A DNA stretch of 64,000 bases from an uncultured Lachnospiraceae bacterium (GTDB taxonomy: Bacteria; Bacillota; Clostridia; Lachnospirales; Lachnospiraceae). The position numbers and the translations under genes were made by a program. Location of the stretch: the NCBI GenBank assembly GCA_910584205.1, contig CAJUAA010000005.1, positions 96,853 to 160,852 on the forward strand. The letters run 5' to 3'. Under the pieces are notes generated by a model, which had not been told where the DNA came from, searched no databases, and saw nothing but the letters and a program-made list of their open reading frames with translations. Shown piece by piece: positions 9,517 to 18,541 of this stretch. The number at the start of each line of letters is the position of its first letter. Position 1 is the first letter of the stretch.

Positions 9517-9545
9517 TTGACAAGAAAGAGAGAAAAATTTATACT
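9517..9545 (+). promoter_or_regulatory. Promoter of the amino-acid ABC importer operon
   Basis: Consensus TTGACA (9517-9522), 17-bp spacer, TATACT (9540-9545), about 95 bp upstream of the binding-protein start. Confidence 0.72.
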
Positions 9546-9548
9546 TAT

Positions 9549-9592
9549 GCATAGGCATCAGGGGCGGTGTAGGGCTTACATCGCCTTTATGC
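9549..9592 (+). promoter_or_regulatory. Leader hairpin of the amino-acid importer mRNA
   Basis: Just after the promoter the transcript can fold as GCATA (9549-9553) with TATGC (9588-9592), enclosing GGCG-G-TGTA (9563-9571), loop GGGCT, TACA-T-CGCC (9577-9585). No U-run follows, so it is not an obvious terminator. It matches no riboswitch class that I recognise. Confidence 0.5.
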
Positions 9593-9639
9593 TTAAAATA
9601 CCCGGTACTGTTTACCGGAAGAACAGGAGAGTACATATT

Positions 9640-10503
9640 ATGAAAAAGTTACTTGTGATGTCAATGATCGCATGTCTGGCAGTTTCTGCGGCGGCATGCG
9701 GTTCAAAGGAAGAGACACCGGCACAGGCTCCCGCAGCAGAAGCAGAGGGTGAGGATACAGAAGCGCCGGAAGCGGACGCGGCAGAAGATGCAGAGGCAGG
9801 AGCGCAGACCGAGGCGGCCGGAGGTAAGAAATGGATCATCGCCATGGATACCGTATTCCGTCCGTTCGAGTTTACCAATGAGAAGGGCGAGTTCGTGGGA
9901 ATCGACGTGGATATCATCAAGGCAGTGGCGGAGGATCAGGGCTTTGACTATGAGATCCAGAGCCTTGGATGGGACGCTGCAGTGGCAGCGGTCCAGGCGG
10001 GCCAGGCGGACGGCCTGATCGCAGGCGCATCCATCACCGAGGAGCGTAAAGCGTCCGGATGGATTTTCTCCGACGGATATTATGACGCGACCCAGACGTT
10101 CGTTCTGCCGGAAGGAAGCGATATCAAGGGCTTTGAAGACCTGGAGGGCAAGAACGTGGCAGTGAAGAACGGTACCGCAGGCGCTGATTTCGCAGAGAGC
10201 CTGAAAGAGGAGTACGGCTTCACGACGACGGTATTCGAGGATTCACCGACCATGTATCAGGACGTTATCCTTGGCAACAGCGCGGCGTGCGTAGAGGATA
10301 CGCCGATCATGGCTGACTCCATCAAGGTCGGCAACCTGGCGCTTCAGATTCCGGAAGGCATGGAGAGCGAAGGTGCATCCTACGGCTTTGCGATCATGAA
10401 CGAGGCGAATCAGGAACTTCTCGACATGTTCAACGCAGGCCTTGCGAACATCAGAGAAAACGGAACCTATGACGAGATCGTTGCAAAATATCTTGGAGAA
10501 TAA
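9640..10503 (+). CDS. Polar amino-acid ABC transporter substrate-binding lipoprotein
   Basis: Extracellular family-3 solute-binding protein delivering a polar amino acid to the permease. Lipoprotein signal peptide MKKLLVMSMIACLAVSAAAC with the lipid-attachment Cys at residue 20, then an acidic low-complexity linker, then the binding domain (IAMDTVFRPFEFTNEKGEFVGIDVDII, DGLIAGASITEER). The ATG at 9640 with AGGAGA 9 bp upstream is preferred over the frame's first codon at 9517. 287 residues. First gene of a three-gene operon. Glutamine or cystine are reasonable substrates, not determined. Confidence 0.9.
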   Translation: MKKLLVMSMIACLAVSAAACGSKEETPAQAPAAEAEGEDTEAPEADAAEDAEAGAQTEAAGGKKWIIAMDTVFRPFEFTNEKGEFVGIDVDIIKAVAEDQGFDYEIQSLGWDAAVAAVQAGQADGLIAGASITEERKASGWIFSDGYYDATQTFVLPEGSDIKGFEDLEGKNVAVKNGTAGADFAESLKEEYGFTTTVFEDSPTMYQDVILGNSAACVEDTPIMADSIKVGNLALQIPEGMESEGASYGFAIMNEANQELLDMFNAGLANIRENGTYDEIVAKYLGE

Positions 10504-10549
10504 TTTCTGCAGATGATCTGGAATCCAGACAGTAAGGAGAACCTGTTCC

Positions 10550-11218
10550 ATGATTTATATTATTGAAGCGTATGGGACCATGCTGCTTTCCGCGTTGGGA
10601 AGCACGCTGCTCATGACATTTCTGTCCCTGTGTTTTGCCATGGCGATCGGCATGATCTTCGGGCTTATGAACGTGGGGAGCAACCGGCTGTTCAACCTGA
10701 TCGGCACCGTTTATGTGGATGCGGTCCGCGGCGTGCCGCTGATCGTGTTGACCTATTTTATCTATTTTGGTATGCCCCAGGGGATTCAGGCGCTCGGTTT
10801 CCCCGATTTTCGTCTGAATGCGCTTCAGGCAGGTACGATCGCGCTGTCCATGAACTGCGGCGCGTATATGGCAGAGATCATTCGGGCAGGTATCCAGAGT
10901 GTGGACCGCGGACAGATGGAAGCCGGCAGGAGCCTGGGCCTTTCCTATGGATCGGCCATGGCGCTGATCGTCATCCCTCAGGCGGTCCGCACGATGATTC
11001 CATCGATCATCAACCAGTTTATCATCACTCTGAAGGATACATCGATCCTTTCCGTCATCGCTTTCCCCGAACTGACGAACGTGGGTAAGACGATCATGGG
11101 AAATACATTCAAGAATCTGGAGACCTGGGCGATCATCGGCGTCATGTACATGGTGGTCATCATTACCCTGAGCAAGATTTCCAAGCGGATCGAGAGGAGG
11201 GTGAACCGTGGCAGATAA
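10550..11218 (+). CDS. Polar amino-acid ABC transporter permease
   Basis: 222-residue inner-membrane permease of the HisMQ/GlnP type with about five hydrophobic segments. The EAA loop can be seen as MEAGRSLGLSYGSAMALIVIPQAVRTMIP, the site where the ATPase docks. Its end overlaps the ATPase gene by 11 bp, showing translational coupling. Works with the lipoprotein at 9640 and the ATPase at 11208. Confidence 0.93.
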   Translation: MIYIIEAYGTMLLSALGSTLLMTFLSLCFAMAIGMIFGLMNVGSNRLFNLIGTVYVDAVRGVPLIVLTYFIYFGMPQGIQALGFPDFRLNALQAGTIALSMNCGAYMAEIIRAGIQSVDRGQMEAGRSLGLSYGSAMALIVIPQAVRTMIPSIINQFIITLKDTSILSVIAFPELTNVGKTIMGNTFKNLETWAIIGVMYMVVIITLSKISKRIERRVNRGR

Positions 11219-11975
11219 GAAACTGAGAACCACTGTGGGCAGCGGCGGGAGCAAGATCCATGTGACGAACCTCAGAAAGAATTTCGGTAAGCTGGAGGTT
11301 TTGAAGGACATCAGCCTGGATGTGCAGGAAGGCGAGGTGGTGGTCCTCCTGGGTCCGTCCGGAAGCGGCAAATCCACGCTGCTGCGCTGTCTGAACCAGC
11401 TGGAGACGGCGACCAGCGGACAGATCATCATCAACGGATATAACGTGACGGATAAGCATACGGATATCAATAAGGTACGCGAGAATATCGGCATGGTGTT
11501 CCAGCATTTTAACCTGTTCAATCATCTGACGGTCATGGATAACATGACGCTTGCCCCGGTGCATCTGAAGCTGATGACGAAGGAGCAGGCGAGGCAGGAG
11601 GCGGAGAGGCTTTTGAGGCGTGTGGGCCTGGAGGACAAGGCGGACGCCTATCCCAGCCAGCTGTCGGGCGGCCAGAAGCAGCGCGTGGCCATTGCGCGCG
11701 CGCTGGAGATGAAGCCGGATATCATGCTGTTTGACGAACCGACCAGCGCTCTGGACCCGGAGATGGTGGGAGAAGTCCTTGCGGTTATGAAAGAACTGGC
11801 AAGGGACGGTATGACCATGATGGTTGTCACCCATGAGATCGGATTTGCCCGGGAGGTGGCCAGCAGGGTCATCTTCATGGAAGGCGGTTATATCCGGGAG
11901 GAAGGAACGCCGGACGAGGTGCTTCTGAATCCAAAGGAACCCCGCACCATTGATTTCCTCAGCAAGGTATTGTAA
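11208..11975 (+). CDS. Polar amino-acid ABC transporter ATP-binding protein
   Basis: 255-residue GlnQ/HisP-type ATPase. Walker A GPSGSGKST, Q-loop MVFQHFNLF, signature LSGGQKQRVAIARAL, Walker B IMLFDEPTSALDPE and H-loop VVTHEIGFAR are all intact. Short N-terminal extension before the usual VTNLRKNFG. Last gene of the importer operon, closed by the terminator at 11981. Confidence 0.95.
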   Translation: MADKKLRTTVGSGGSKIHVTNLRKNFGKLEVLKDISLDVQEGEVVVLLGPSGSGKSTLLRCLNQLETATSGQIIINGYNVTDKHTDINKVRENIGMVFQHFNLFNHLTVMDNMTLAPVHLKLMTKEQARQEAERLLRRVGLEDKADAYPSQLSGGQKQRVAIARALEMKPDIMLFDEPTSALDPEMVGEVLAVMKELARDGMTMMVVTHEIGFAREVASRVIFMEGGYIREEGTPDEVLLNPKEPRTIDFLSKVL

Positions 11976-11980
11976 AAGTT

Positions 11981-12017
11981 TCCCTCTGCAGGGCCGGTCC
12001 CGCAGAGGGATTTTTTT
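11981..12017 (+). terminator. Rho-independent terminator of the importer operon
   Basis: Perfect 9-bp stem TCCCTCTGC / GCAGAGGGA with a 12-nt loop followed by seven T. Confidence 0.95.
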
Positions 12018-12116
12018 GCCTGAAGGGGAAAAACGGAGAAAAAAATACCGGAAATTCTTCTAAAAGTGAAAATCATATACCGTTTTACGTTATCTTATGT
12101 CAGAGGTGTAAGTAAC

Positions 12117-12344
12117 GTGTACAGGCGTATAAGAGATTTGCGGGAAGATCATGATCTGAAGCAGAGACAGCTGGCAGAGATTCTGGGCTGCAGTCAGAGA
12201 ACCTACAGTGATTATGAATGCGGTAAGACACGTATGCCGCCGGATGTTCTAATTGAACTTTCCAGATATTACGGGACGAGTGTCGATTATCTTCTGGAGC
12301 TGACCGATGAGAAGATGCCGTATCCACGAAGCGACGGCAGATGA
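12117..12344 (+). CDS. Small Xre-family helix-turn-helix regulator
   Basis: A 75-residue single-domain HTH protein: RRIRDLREDHDLKQRQLAEILGCSQRTYSDYECGKTRMPPDVLIELSRYYGTSVDYLLELT. The frame is open from 12066, but the GTG at 12117, 8 bp after AGAGGTG, matches where such proteins begin. Likely DNA-binding and cytoplasmic, target unknown. A terminator overlaps its stop codon, separating it from the pentapeptide-repeat gene. Confidence 0.85.
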   Translation: MYRRIRDLREDHDLKQRQLAEILGCSQRTYSDYECGKTRMPPDVLIELSRYYGTSVDYLLELTDEKMPYPRSDGR

Positions 12345-12375
12345 AGACGTTTACGGCGTCGCGGACGTCTTTTTG
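12344..12375 (+). terminator. Terminator overlapping the end of the small Xre gene
   Basis: AAGACGT (12344-12350) pairs with ACGTCTT (12365-12371), followed by T-rich sequence. Confidence 0.75.
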
Positions 12376-12415
12376 CTTTATGTCTGTACGGAGTGGGAGG
12401 AAGCAGAAAGGTTCC

Positions 12416-12949
12416 ATGTCAGAAGGCGTTTTCAGGGATCAGATCATCCGATATGGAGATTACAGGAAAAAAATATATAACGGAATAACGGTGAGTTTTG
12501 AATCGTTTCTGGAAAGCAACATGGCATATGTGAGGGTTCAAAACGGTGTCTTTATGGGAAACGGATGGGAGGACTGCAATCTGTTCGGTATGGAACTGAG
12601 TGACGTTCTTTCGGAAATGGACCGGTTTGTGCGCTGCAGCATGGGCGGCGTCCGCCTGAAACGGGCGGAACTGGATCAGTCCGGATTTCGGGAATGCACA
12701 TGTACAGGCAGCATCTGGGAGCAGGCCGTATTGAAAGGATGCAGTTTTACGGGCTGCAATTTCAGAGGAGCGTATTTTGAAAAGGCCGTTATGAAAAAGA
12801 CCCGTTTTCTGAACTGTGCGTTTGACGGAGTCTGTATGACGGGAGTATCCATGTCGCAGGTGCTGTTTCAGAACTGTGTGTTTACGGGAACCGGACCGGC
12901 CCTGCCCGGAGGATGCCGGCTGAAGGGATGTGTTTATAAAGAGCAGTGA
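12416..12949 (+). CDS. Pentapeptide-repeat-like protein
   Basis: About 177 residues, with runs in which every fifth residue is aromatic/Leu/Met and the preceding ones small or polar (GCSFTGCNFRGAYFEKAVMK; TRFLNCAFDGVCMTGVSMSQ; VLFQNCVFTG), the signature of a right-handed beta-helix pentapeptide fold. No signal peptide. The start at 12416 (MSEGVFRDQII) is chosen because the earlier in-frame codons lie in the preceding terminator region; AGAAAGG lies 4-5 bp upstream. Some pentapeptide proteins mimic DNA and protect gyrase, but nothing here proves that role. Confidence 0.7.
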   Translation: MSEGVFRDQIIRYGDYRKKIYNGITVSFESFLESNMAYVRVQNGVFMGNGWEDCNLFGMELSDVLSEMDRFVRCSMGGVRLKRAELDQSGFRECTCTGSIWEQAVLKGCSFTGCNFRGAYFEKAVMKKTRFLNCAFDGVCMTGVSMSQVLFQNCVFTGTGPALPGGCRLKGCVYKEQ

Positions 12950-12980
12950 TTCGCGGGAAGGCGGGTTCTGCTCTTTTTTT
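12938..12980 (+). terminator. Terminator after the pentapeptide-repeat gene
   Basis: AAAGAGCAG (12938-12946) pairs with CTGCTCTTT (12968-12976), followed by a T run to 12980. Confidence 0.9.
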
Positions 12981-13023
12981 CCGGAAATGTTACAAAAAAA
13001 CATATAAATTTTGTAATACAAAA

Positions 13024-13052
13024 TGGACAATCCAATGAATATGTGATAAAAT
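13024..13052 (+). promoter_or_regulatory. Promoter of pyruvate:ferredoxin oxidoreductase
   Basis: TGGACA (13024-13029), 17-bp spacer, TAAAAT (13047-13052), giving a leader of about 105 nt. A weak hairpin CTGAA...TTCAG lies in the leader near 13090-13114. Confidence 0.65.
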
Positions 13053-13164
13053 ATTTTCGTATGATAAGAACTGTTTTTATGTAAGCATCTGAAGGTCGGA
13101 TGTAGGGCTTTCAGTTGTTATAAATAAAAGGTCTTATTGATATTTAAAGAGGAGGAATAACAAA

Positions 13165-16100
13165 ATGGCCAGAAAAATGAAAACCATGGATGGAAACCAT
13201 GCAGCGGCTCATGCATCTTATGCATATTCCGACGTTGCGGCAATCTATCCGATCACACCGTCATCTGTCATGGCAGAAGCGACAGATGAGTGGGCAACCC
13301 AGGGAAGGACGAACATTTTCGGACAGACCGTACAGGTGACCGAGATGCAGTCCGAGGCAGGTGCGGCAGGTGCTGTACACGGCTCTCTGGCAGCAGGCGC
13401 TCTTACGACCACGTTTACTGCTTCCCAGGGTCTCCTGCTGATGATCCCGAACCTGTACAAGGTGGCAGGCGAGAGACTTCCGGGCGTCTTCAACGTATCC
13501 GCACGTGCGCTGGCAAGCCACGCACTGTCGATCTTCGGAGATCATTCTGATGTATATGCATGCCGTCAGACCGGTGCGGCGATGCTCTGCGAGTCCAGCG
13601 TACAGGAAGTTATGGACCTGACTCCGGTAGCGCACTGCGCCGCCATCAAGGGACGCCTTCCGTTCATCAATTTCTTCGACGGATTCCGTACCTCCCATGA
13701 GATCCAGAAGATCGAGCAGTGGGATTATGAGGATCTGAAGGATATGGTGGATATGGATGCCATCGACGCGTACAGAAAAGACGCGCTGAATCCGAACCAT
13801 CCGTGCCAGAGAGGTTCCGCTCAGAACCCGGATATCTTCTTCCAGGCGCGCGAGGCATGCAATCCGTATTACGATGCGCTTCCGGCAATCGTTCAGGAGT
13901 ACATGGACAAGGTCAACGCGAAGATCGGAACCAATTATAAATTATTCAACTACTACGGTGCTCCGGATGCGGAAAAGGTGATCATCGCCATGGGTTCCGT
14001 ATGCGATACTATCGAGGAGACCATCGACTACCTGATGGCAGCAGGCCAGAAAGTCGGCGTTGTGAAAGTACGTCTGTACCGTCCGTTCAGCGCGGAAGCT
14101 CTGATCGAGGCAATTCCGGATTCTGTGAAGCAGATTACGGTTCTTGACCGGACGAAAGAGCCGGGCGCGCTTGGCGAGCCGCTGTACCTGGATGTGGTTG
14201 CAGCCCTGAAGGGAACGAAGTTCAACGATACGCCGATCTTTACCGGACGTTACGGCCTTGGTTCCAAGGATACCACGCCGGCACAGATCGTTGCAGTTTA
14301 TGACAACACGACGAAGCAGAAATTCACCATCGGTATCGTGGATGATGTGACAAACCTGTCTCTTGAGACCGGTGCTCCTCTGGTCACTACTCCGGAAGGA
14401 ACGACCAACTGCAAGTTCTGGGGTCTGGGTGCAGACGGTACCGTAGGCGCCAACAAGAACTCCATCAAGATCATCGGCGACAATACCGATATGTATGCAC
14501 AGGCATACTTTGATTATGACTCCAAGAAGTCCGGCGGTGTGACCATGTCCCACCTGCGTTTCGGAAAGAAACCGATCAAGTCCACGTACCTGATCCATAA
14601 GGCGGACTTTGTAGCATGCCATAATCCGTCTTATGTGAATAAATACAACATGGTTCAGGAGCTGGTGGACGGCGGTACGTTCCTTCTGAACTGCCCGTGG
14701 AACATGGACGAGCTTGAGAAGCATCTTCCGGGACAGGTGAAAGCGTTTATTGCAAACCACAACATCAAGTTCTATGTGATCGACGGTGTGAAGATCGGTA
14801 TCGAGACCGGCATGGGCCCGACCCGTATCAACACGATCCTTCAGTCCGCATTCTTCAAGCTGACCGGAATCATTCCGGAGGAGCAGGCGATCGAACTGAT
14901 GAAGGCCGCTGCAAAAGCTACTTACGGACGTAAGGGCGACGATGTGGTTCAGAAGAACTGGGCAGCCATCGATGCGGGTGCAAAACAGGTCGTTGAGGTA
15001 AAGGTTCCGGAAAGCTGGAAGGGCGCAGCAGACGAAGGCCTGGCTATGACCCATGCAGAGAGCGGCAGAAAAGACGCGGTTGATTTCGTCAACAACATTC
15101 AGGCAAAAGTATCCGCTCAGGAAGGCAACAGCCTGCCGGTATCCGCGTTTAAGGATTACGTGGACGGCACGACTCCGTCCGGTACTTCCGCATACGAGAA
15201 GCGCGGTATCGCAGTGAATATCCCGGTATGGAATCCGGAGAACTGTATCCAGTGTAACCGTTGTTCCTATGTGTGTCCGCACGCAGTCATCCGCCCGGTG
15301 GCAATGACCGCTGACGAGGCGGCAAAGGCTCCGGAAGGAATGCAGATGCTGGATATGACCGGTATGCCGGACAAGAAGTTTGCAATCGTCGTATCTGCTT
15401 ACGACTGTACCGGATGCGGTTCCTGTGTGAACGTCTGCCCGGGCAAGAAGGGTGCAAAGGCCATCGAGATGGCGAATATGGAAGCCAACACAGGCTGCCA
15501 GACGGCATTCGATTATGCAGTGACTCTGCCGGAGAAAGCAGATGTGATCGCGAAGTTCAAAGAGGCTACCGTAAAGGGATCTCAGTTCAAGACTCCGTTG
15601 CTTGAGTTCTCAGGCGCATGCGCGGGCTGCGGCGAGACACCTTACGCAAAACTGATCACCCAGCTCTTCGGTGACAGAATGTATATCGCAAACGCAACCG
15701 GATGTTCCTCTATCTGGGGCAACTCCTCACCGTCCACCCCGTACACCGTGAACCAGAAGGGCCAGGGCCCGGCATGGTCCAACTCCCTGTTCGAGGATGC
15801 GGCTGAGTTCGGTTATGGTATGCTGCTGGCGCAGAATGCGATCCGCGGCGGCCTGAAGACGAAAGTGGAAGACCTGGCTGCAAACGCAGAGAAGGAAGAC
15901 GTGAAGGCGGCGGCTCAGGAGTGGCTTGACACTTACGGCTGCGGCGCAACCAACGGAGCGGCAACGGACAAGCTGGTGGCAGCTCTGGAGGCATGCGGAT
16001 GCGACAAGGCACAGGCGATCCTGAAAGACAAGGAATTCCTCGCTAAGAAGTCCCAGTGGATCTTCGGCGGCGACGGATGGGCATATGATATCGGATTCGG

Positions 16101-16707
16101 CGGCGTGGACCATGTGCTGGCTTCCGGCAAGGACATCAACGTCATGGTATTCGATACCGAGGTTTACTCCAACACCGGCGGACAGTCCTCCAAGGCAACC
16201 CCGACCGGAGCGATCGCACAGTTCGCAGCCGGCGGTAAAGACACCAAGAAGAAAGACCTGGCTTCCATCGCCATGAGCTACGGTTATGTATATGTGGCGC
16301 AGATTTCCATGGGTGCGGACTTCAACCAGTGTGTGAAGGCCATCGCAGAGGCAGAGGCATATCCGGGACCGTCCCTGATCATCGCTTACGCTCCGTGTAT
16401 CAACCATGGTATCAAGAAGGGTATGAGCAAGGCTCAGACCGAGGAGCAGCTGGCGGTTGAGGCTGGTTACTGGCACTGCTTCCGCTACAATCCGGCGCTT
16501 GCTGCAGAAGGCAAGGATGCGTTCGCTCTGGATTCCAAGGAGCCGACCGGAGATTATCAGGCATTCCTCGACGGAGAGGTACGTTACAACGCTCTGAAAC
16601 GTGCAAATCCGGAGAGAGCTGCGAAGCTGTTCGACAAGAACGAAAGCGAAGCAAAGGCAAGATACGCTTACCTCAACAAGCTGAAAACGCTTTACGGGGC
16701 AGAGTAA
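13165..16707 (+). CDS. nifJ: Pyruvate:ferredoxin (flavodoxin) oxidoreductase, single-chain
   Basis: Oxidatively decarboxylates pyruvate to acetyl-CoA, reducing ferredoxin; central to anaerobic fermentation. 1180 residues, the full one-piece enzyme. Seen in order: the pyrimidine-binding domain (AYPITPSSVMAE type start), the gamma-like domain, two [4Fe-4S] ligand sets (CIQCNRCSYVCPH and CTGCGSCVNVCPG), the proximal-cluster Cys in ACAGCGETPY, and the ThDP domain with GGDGWAYDIGFGG and DTEVYSNTGGQSS. Strong RBS (AGAGGAGG). Codon use is more biased (many CTG/GTA/CCG) than in its neighbours, as expected for a highly expressed gene. Own promoter and terminator. Confidence 0.98.
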   Translation: MARKMKTMDGNHAAAHASYAYSDVAAIYPITPSSVMAEATDEWATQGRTNIFGQTVQVTEMQSEAGAAGAVHGSLAAGALTTTFTASQGLLLMIPNLYKVAGERLPGVFNVSARALASHALSIFGDHSDVYACRQTGAAMLCESSVQEVMDLTPVAHCAAIKGRLPFINFFDGFRTSHEIQKIEQWDYEDLKDMVDMDAIDAYRKDALNPNHPCQRGSAQNPDIFFQAREACNPYYDALPAIVQEYMDKVNAKIGTNYKLFNYYGAPDAEKVIIAMGSVCDTIEETIDYLMAAGQKVGVVKVRLYRPFSAEALIEAIPDSVKQITVLDRTKEPGALGEPLYLDVVAALKGTKFNDTPIFTGRYGLGSKDTTPAQIVAVYDNTTKQKFTIGIVDDVTNLSLETGAPLVTTPEGTTNCKFWGLGADGTVGANKNSIKIIGDNTDMYAQAYFDYDSKKSGGVTMSHLRFGKKPIKSTYLIHKADFVACHNPSYVNKYNMVQELVDGGTFLLNCPWNMDELEKHLPGQVKAFIANHNIKFYVIDGVKIGIETGMGPTRINTILQSAFFKLTGIIPEEQAIELMKAAAKATYGRKGDDVVQKNWAAIDAGAKQVVEVKVPESWKGAADEGLAMTHAESGRKDAVDFVNNIQAKVSAQEGNSLPVSAFKDYVDGTTPSGTSAYEKRGIAVNIPVWNPENCIQCNRCSYVCPHAVIRPVAMTADEAAKAPEGMQMLDMTGMPDKKFAIVVSAYDCTGCGSCVNVCPGKKGAKAIEMANMEANTGCQTAFDYAVTLPEKADVIAKFKEATVKGSQFKTPLLEFSGACAGCGETPYAKLITQLFGDRMYIANATGCSSIWGNSSPSTPYTVNQKGQGPAWSNSLFEDAAEFGYGMLLAQNAIRGGLKTKVEDLAANAEKEDVKAAAQEWLDTYGCGATNGAATDKLVAALEACGCDKAQAILKDKEFLAKKSQWIFGGDGWAYDIGFGGVDHVLASGKDINVMVFDTEVYSNTGGQSSKATPTGAIAQFAAGGKDTKKKDLASIAMSYGYVYVAQISMGADFNQCVKAIAEAEAYPGPSLIIAYAPCINHGIKKGMSKAQTEEQLAVEAGYWHCFRYNPALAAEGKDAFALDSKEPTGDYQAFLDGEVRYNALKRANPERAAKLFDKNESEAKARYAYLNKLKTLYGAE

Positions 16708-16735
16708 TTCCTGCTGATGTGATCTGAATTATGTG

Positions 16736-16782
16736 AAGTCCCTCTGCACAGGCAGAAAGATCGTCTGTGCGGAGGGACTTTT
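16736..16782 (+). terminator. Terminator after the oxidoreductase gene
   Basis: Long near-perfect 16-bp stem AAGTCCCTCTGCACAG / CTGTGCGGAGGGACTT with a 13-nt loop and a short T run (16779-16782). The downstream sigma-like gene starts only 33 bp later. Confidence 0.88.
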
Positions 16783-16814
16783 CATGCAATAAAAAACATA
16801 GAGGTGTATTCAGG

Positions 16815-18506
16815 ATGCAGAATAAGATACTTGAACTGATGCCGGCTGATCCACAGGCGGCCATGGCGCTGGCAGTAGAACATTATACCGGCCTGATCTG
16901 GAAGACGGTGCAGAAATATCTGGAGAATCCGGAAGATATCAAAGAATGCGTGAATGATACCTTTATGGAATTTTATATACACAGGGAACGTTTTGATCCA
17001 TCCAGAGGCAGCCTTGAAGCGTTTCTGACCGGGATTGCCCGGAAACGCGCAGTCAGCCGTTATCGGAAGAACAGAGTACGCGAGACGGTACGGCTGGAGG
17101 AAGCTGCAGACCGTTCGGACCCGGCGTCGGAACTGGAGACGAAGATGGATCTGGAGAGGGCGATGTCAGAACTGAAGGAGGAGGACAGAGAGATCATCCG
17201 CATGAAATACTTTGTGGGAATGACCATTCAGGAGATTGCGGACTCCCTGCAGCTGCCCTATGAGACGGTGAAAAAAAGGCATCAGAGAAGCCTTGCCCGG
17301 ATGCGGCTGGTCCTGATCGCGGCTCTGACGCTGCTGCTTGTTCTGCTGCTTGCTGCGTGTGCGTACATTGTGGTTCGTTACTTTGGGGTTGTGCCCGGGT
17401 ATGGAATTACAGAGACTTCCGATCTGCCGATCTTTGGTCTGGAAGAAGAGATTACGATCAAAAACGAGATTGGGGAATATGTGCTGAAAAATGCTTTTCT
17501 GGTAGACGGGGAGTTTGTCGGGAACGGATCGGTAAAGTTTTACAGCGACGACCCCAATGTCTGGCGGCCGGGCGGGAACTATACGGAGGTTGCCGTCCTG
17601 CAGTATGGGGATGAGACTTATATCTGTCCGTCCTGTTTCGGAGTGGATGGGCAGGGGCTGGAATTCGACATGTCTGCCCGGGATGTGAAGATGCCCGATG
17701 GGGACGAGGAGATATGCGAAGCGGTTCTGAGTTACGCCGGCGTGGAGTTTCGTATGGAACTGCGCCGGTCAGGGACAGAGGAGATCGAAAAGTTCAACTA
17801 CTGGCTGGAAGAGAGAGGCGGCCTGCTGGCGGTTCCGGAGCTGCGGGACGGAAACCTGTGCGTGGACGTATATCCGCTGAATGTGGGCGCAGGCAGGATC
17901 TGGTGCGGTGATCTTACGGTTGAATCACCGGATGGCAGGATACTGACCGGCAGGTTCCATCAGAGGGGAGAGCAATATGCGTCATGGAATTTTGGCGAAG
18001 CCGGACCGGGGGAATATGTGCTGCATATTCCGGATATGGAGCGATATCTGCCTTATGAGGGGGATTTTTCCATTCCGGTCAATCTGGAAACCTGTCAATG
18101 GGAGGACGGAACCCATGAGATACCGGGAGGGACGGTGGAGGTGGTATCCTGCAGGCGGCTGGAGACCGTGGCTGGTGAAAAGATTCTCGATACCGATGAG
18201 ACTGCCATGGAAAATTTTGATTACTGGGTGATCGGTATCAAATACTGGATGGAGGAAACGGAGGAAGAAACAGACGAAACGGTGGAAAAGCTTCGTCTGC
18301 ATGGGGAATGTACGCGGATCGGCATGACAGGCCAGCTGACAGAGATTACCGTTCACGAAAGCGAGGATGGAGTCCGGGAGCGCCTGGTTTGTATGGAGAA
18401 AGACTCCTTTGAGCTGTCGCAGTACAGGCTGGTTCCGGATTATCAGGTAACGCATTACTGGAAATGCGATGCTTCCATATCCTTCACTGTGAAGGCGGAA
18501 GAGTGA
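16815..18506 (+). CDS. ECF sigma factor fused to a transmembrane segment and large ectodomain
   Basis: 563 residues. Residues about 20-86 look like sigma region 2 (NPEDIKECVNDTFMEFYIH, then GSLEAFLTGIARKRAVSRYR). Residues about 113-163 look like region 4 (LKEEDREIIRMKYFVGMTIQ and YETVKKRHQRSLARMR). A single 25-residue membrane segment (164-188) follows at once, then about 375 residues predicted outside the cell. The ectodomain matches no domain I can name, although clostridial DUF4179 anti-sigma proteins share the small anchor plus ectodomain layout. The start at 16815 has GAGGTG 8 bp upstream; the frame opens earlier, inside the preceding terminator. The gene's promoter is not evident. Sigma and TM assignments are well supported; function as tethered sigma factor is inferred. 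Confidence 0.8.
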   Translation: MQNKILELMPADPQAAMALAVEHYTGLIWKTVQKYLENPEDIKECVNDTFMEFYIHRERFDPSRGSLEAFLTGIARKRAVSRYRKNRVRETVRLEEAADRSDPASELETKMDLERAMSELKEEDREIIRMKYFVGMTIQEIADSLQLPYETVKKRHQRSLARMRLVLIAALTLLLVLLLAACAYIVVRYFGVVPGYGITETSDLPIFGLEEEITIKNEIGEYVLKNAFLVDGEFVGNGSVKFYSDDPNVWRPGGNYTEVAVLQYGDETYICPSCFGVDGQGLEFDMSARDVKMPDGDEEICEAVLSYAGVEFRMELRRSGTEEIEKFNYWLEERGGLLAVPELRDGNLCVDVYPLNVGAGRIWCGDLTVESPDGRILTGRFHQRGEQYASWNFGEAGPGEYVLHIPDMERYLPYEGDFSIPVNLETCQWEDGTHEIPGGTVEVVSCRRLETVAGEKILDTDETAMENFDYWVIGIKYWMEETEEETDETVEKLRLHGECTRIGMTGQLTEITVHESEDGVRERLVCMEKDSFELSQYRLVPDYQVTHYWKCDASISFTVKAEE

Positions 18507-18534
18507 TTCCGGCCGGGAATGGCCGGAATCACTC
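18501..18534. terminator. Perfect inverted repeat between convergent genes
   Basis: A perfect 14-bp stem GAGTGATTCCGGCC / GGCCGGAATCACTC with a 6-nt loop overlaps the stop of the sigma-fusion gene and lies 7 bp from the end of the convergent gene. No U-run on either side, so termination is likely but not certain. Confidence 0.6.
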
Positions 18535-18541
18535 ATAAAAT

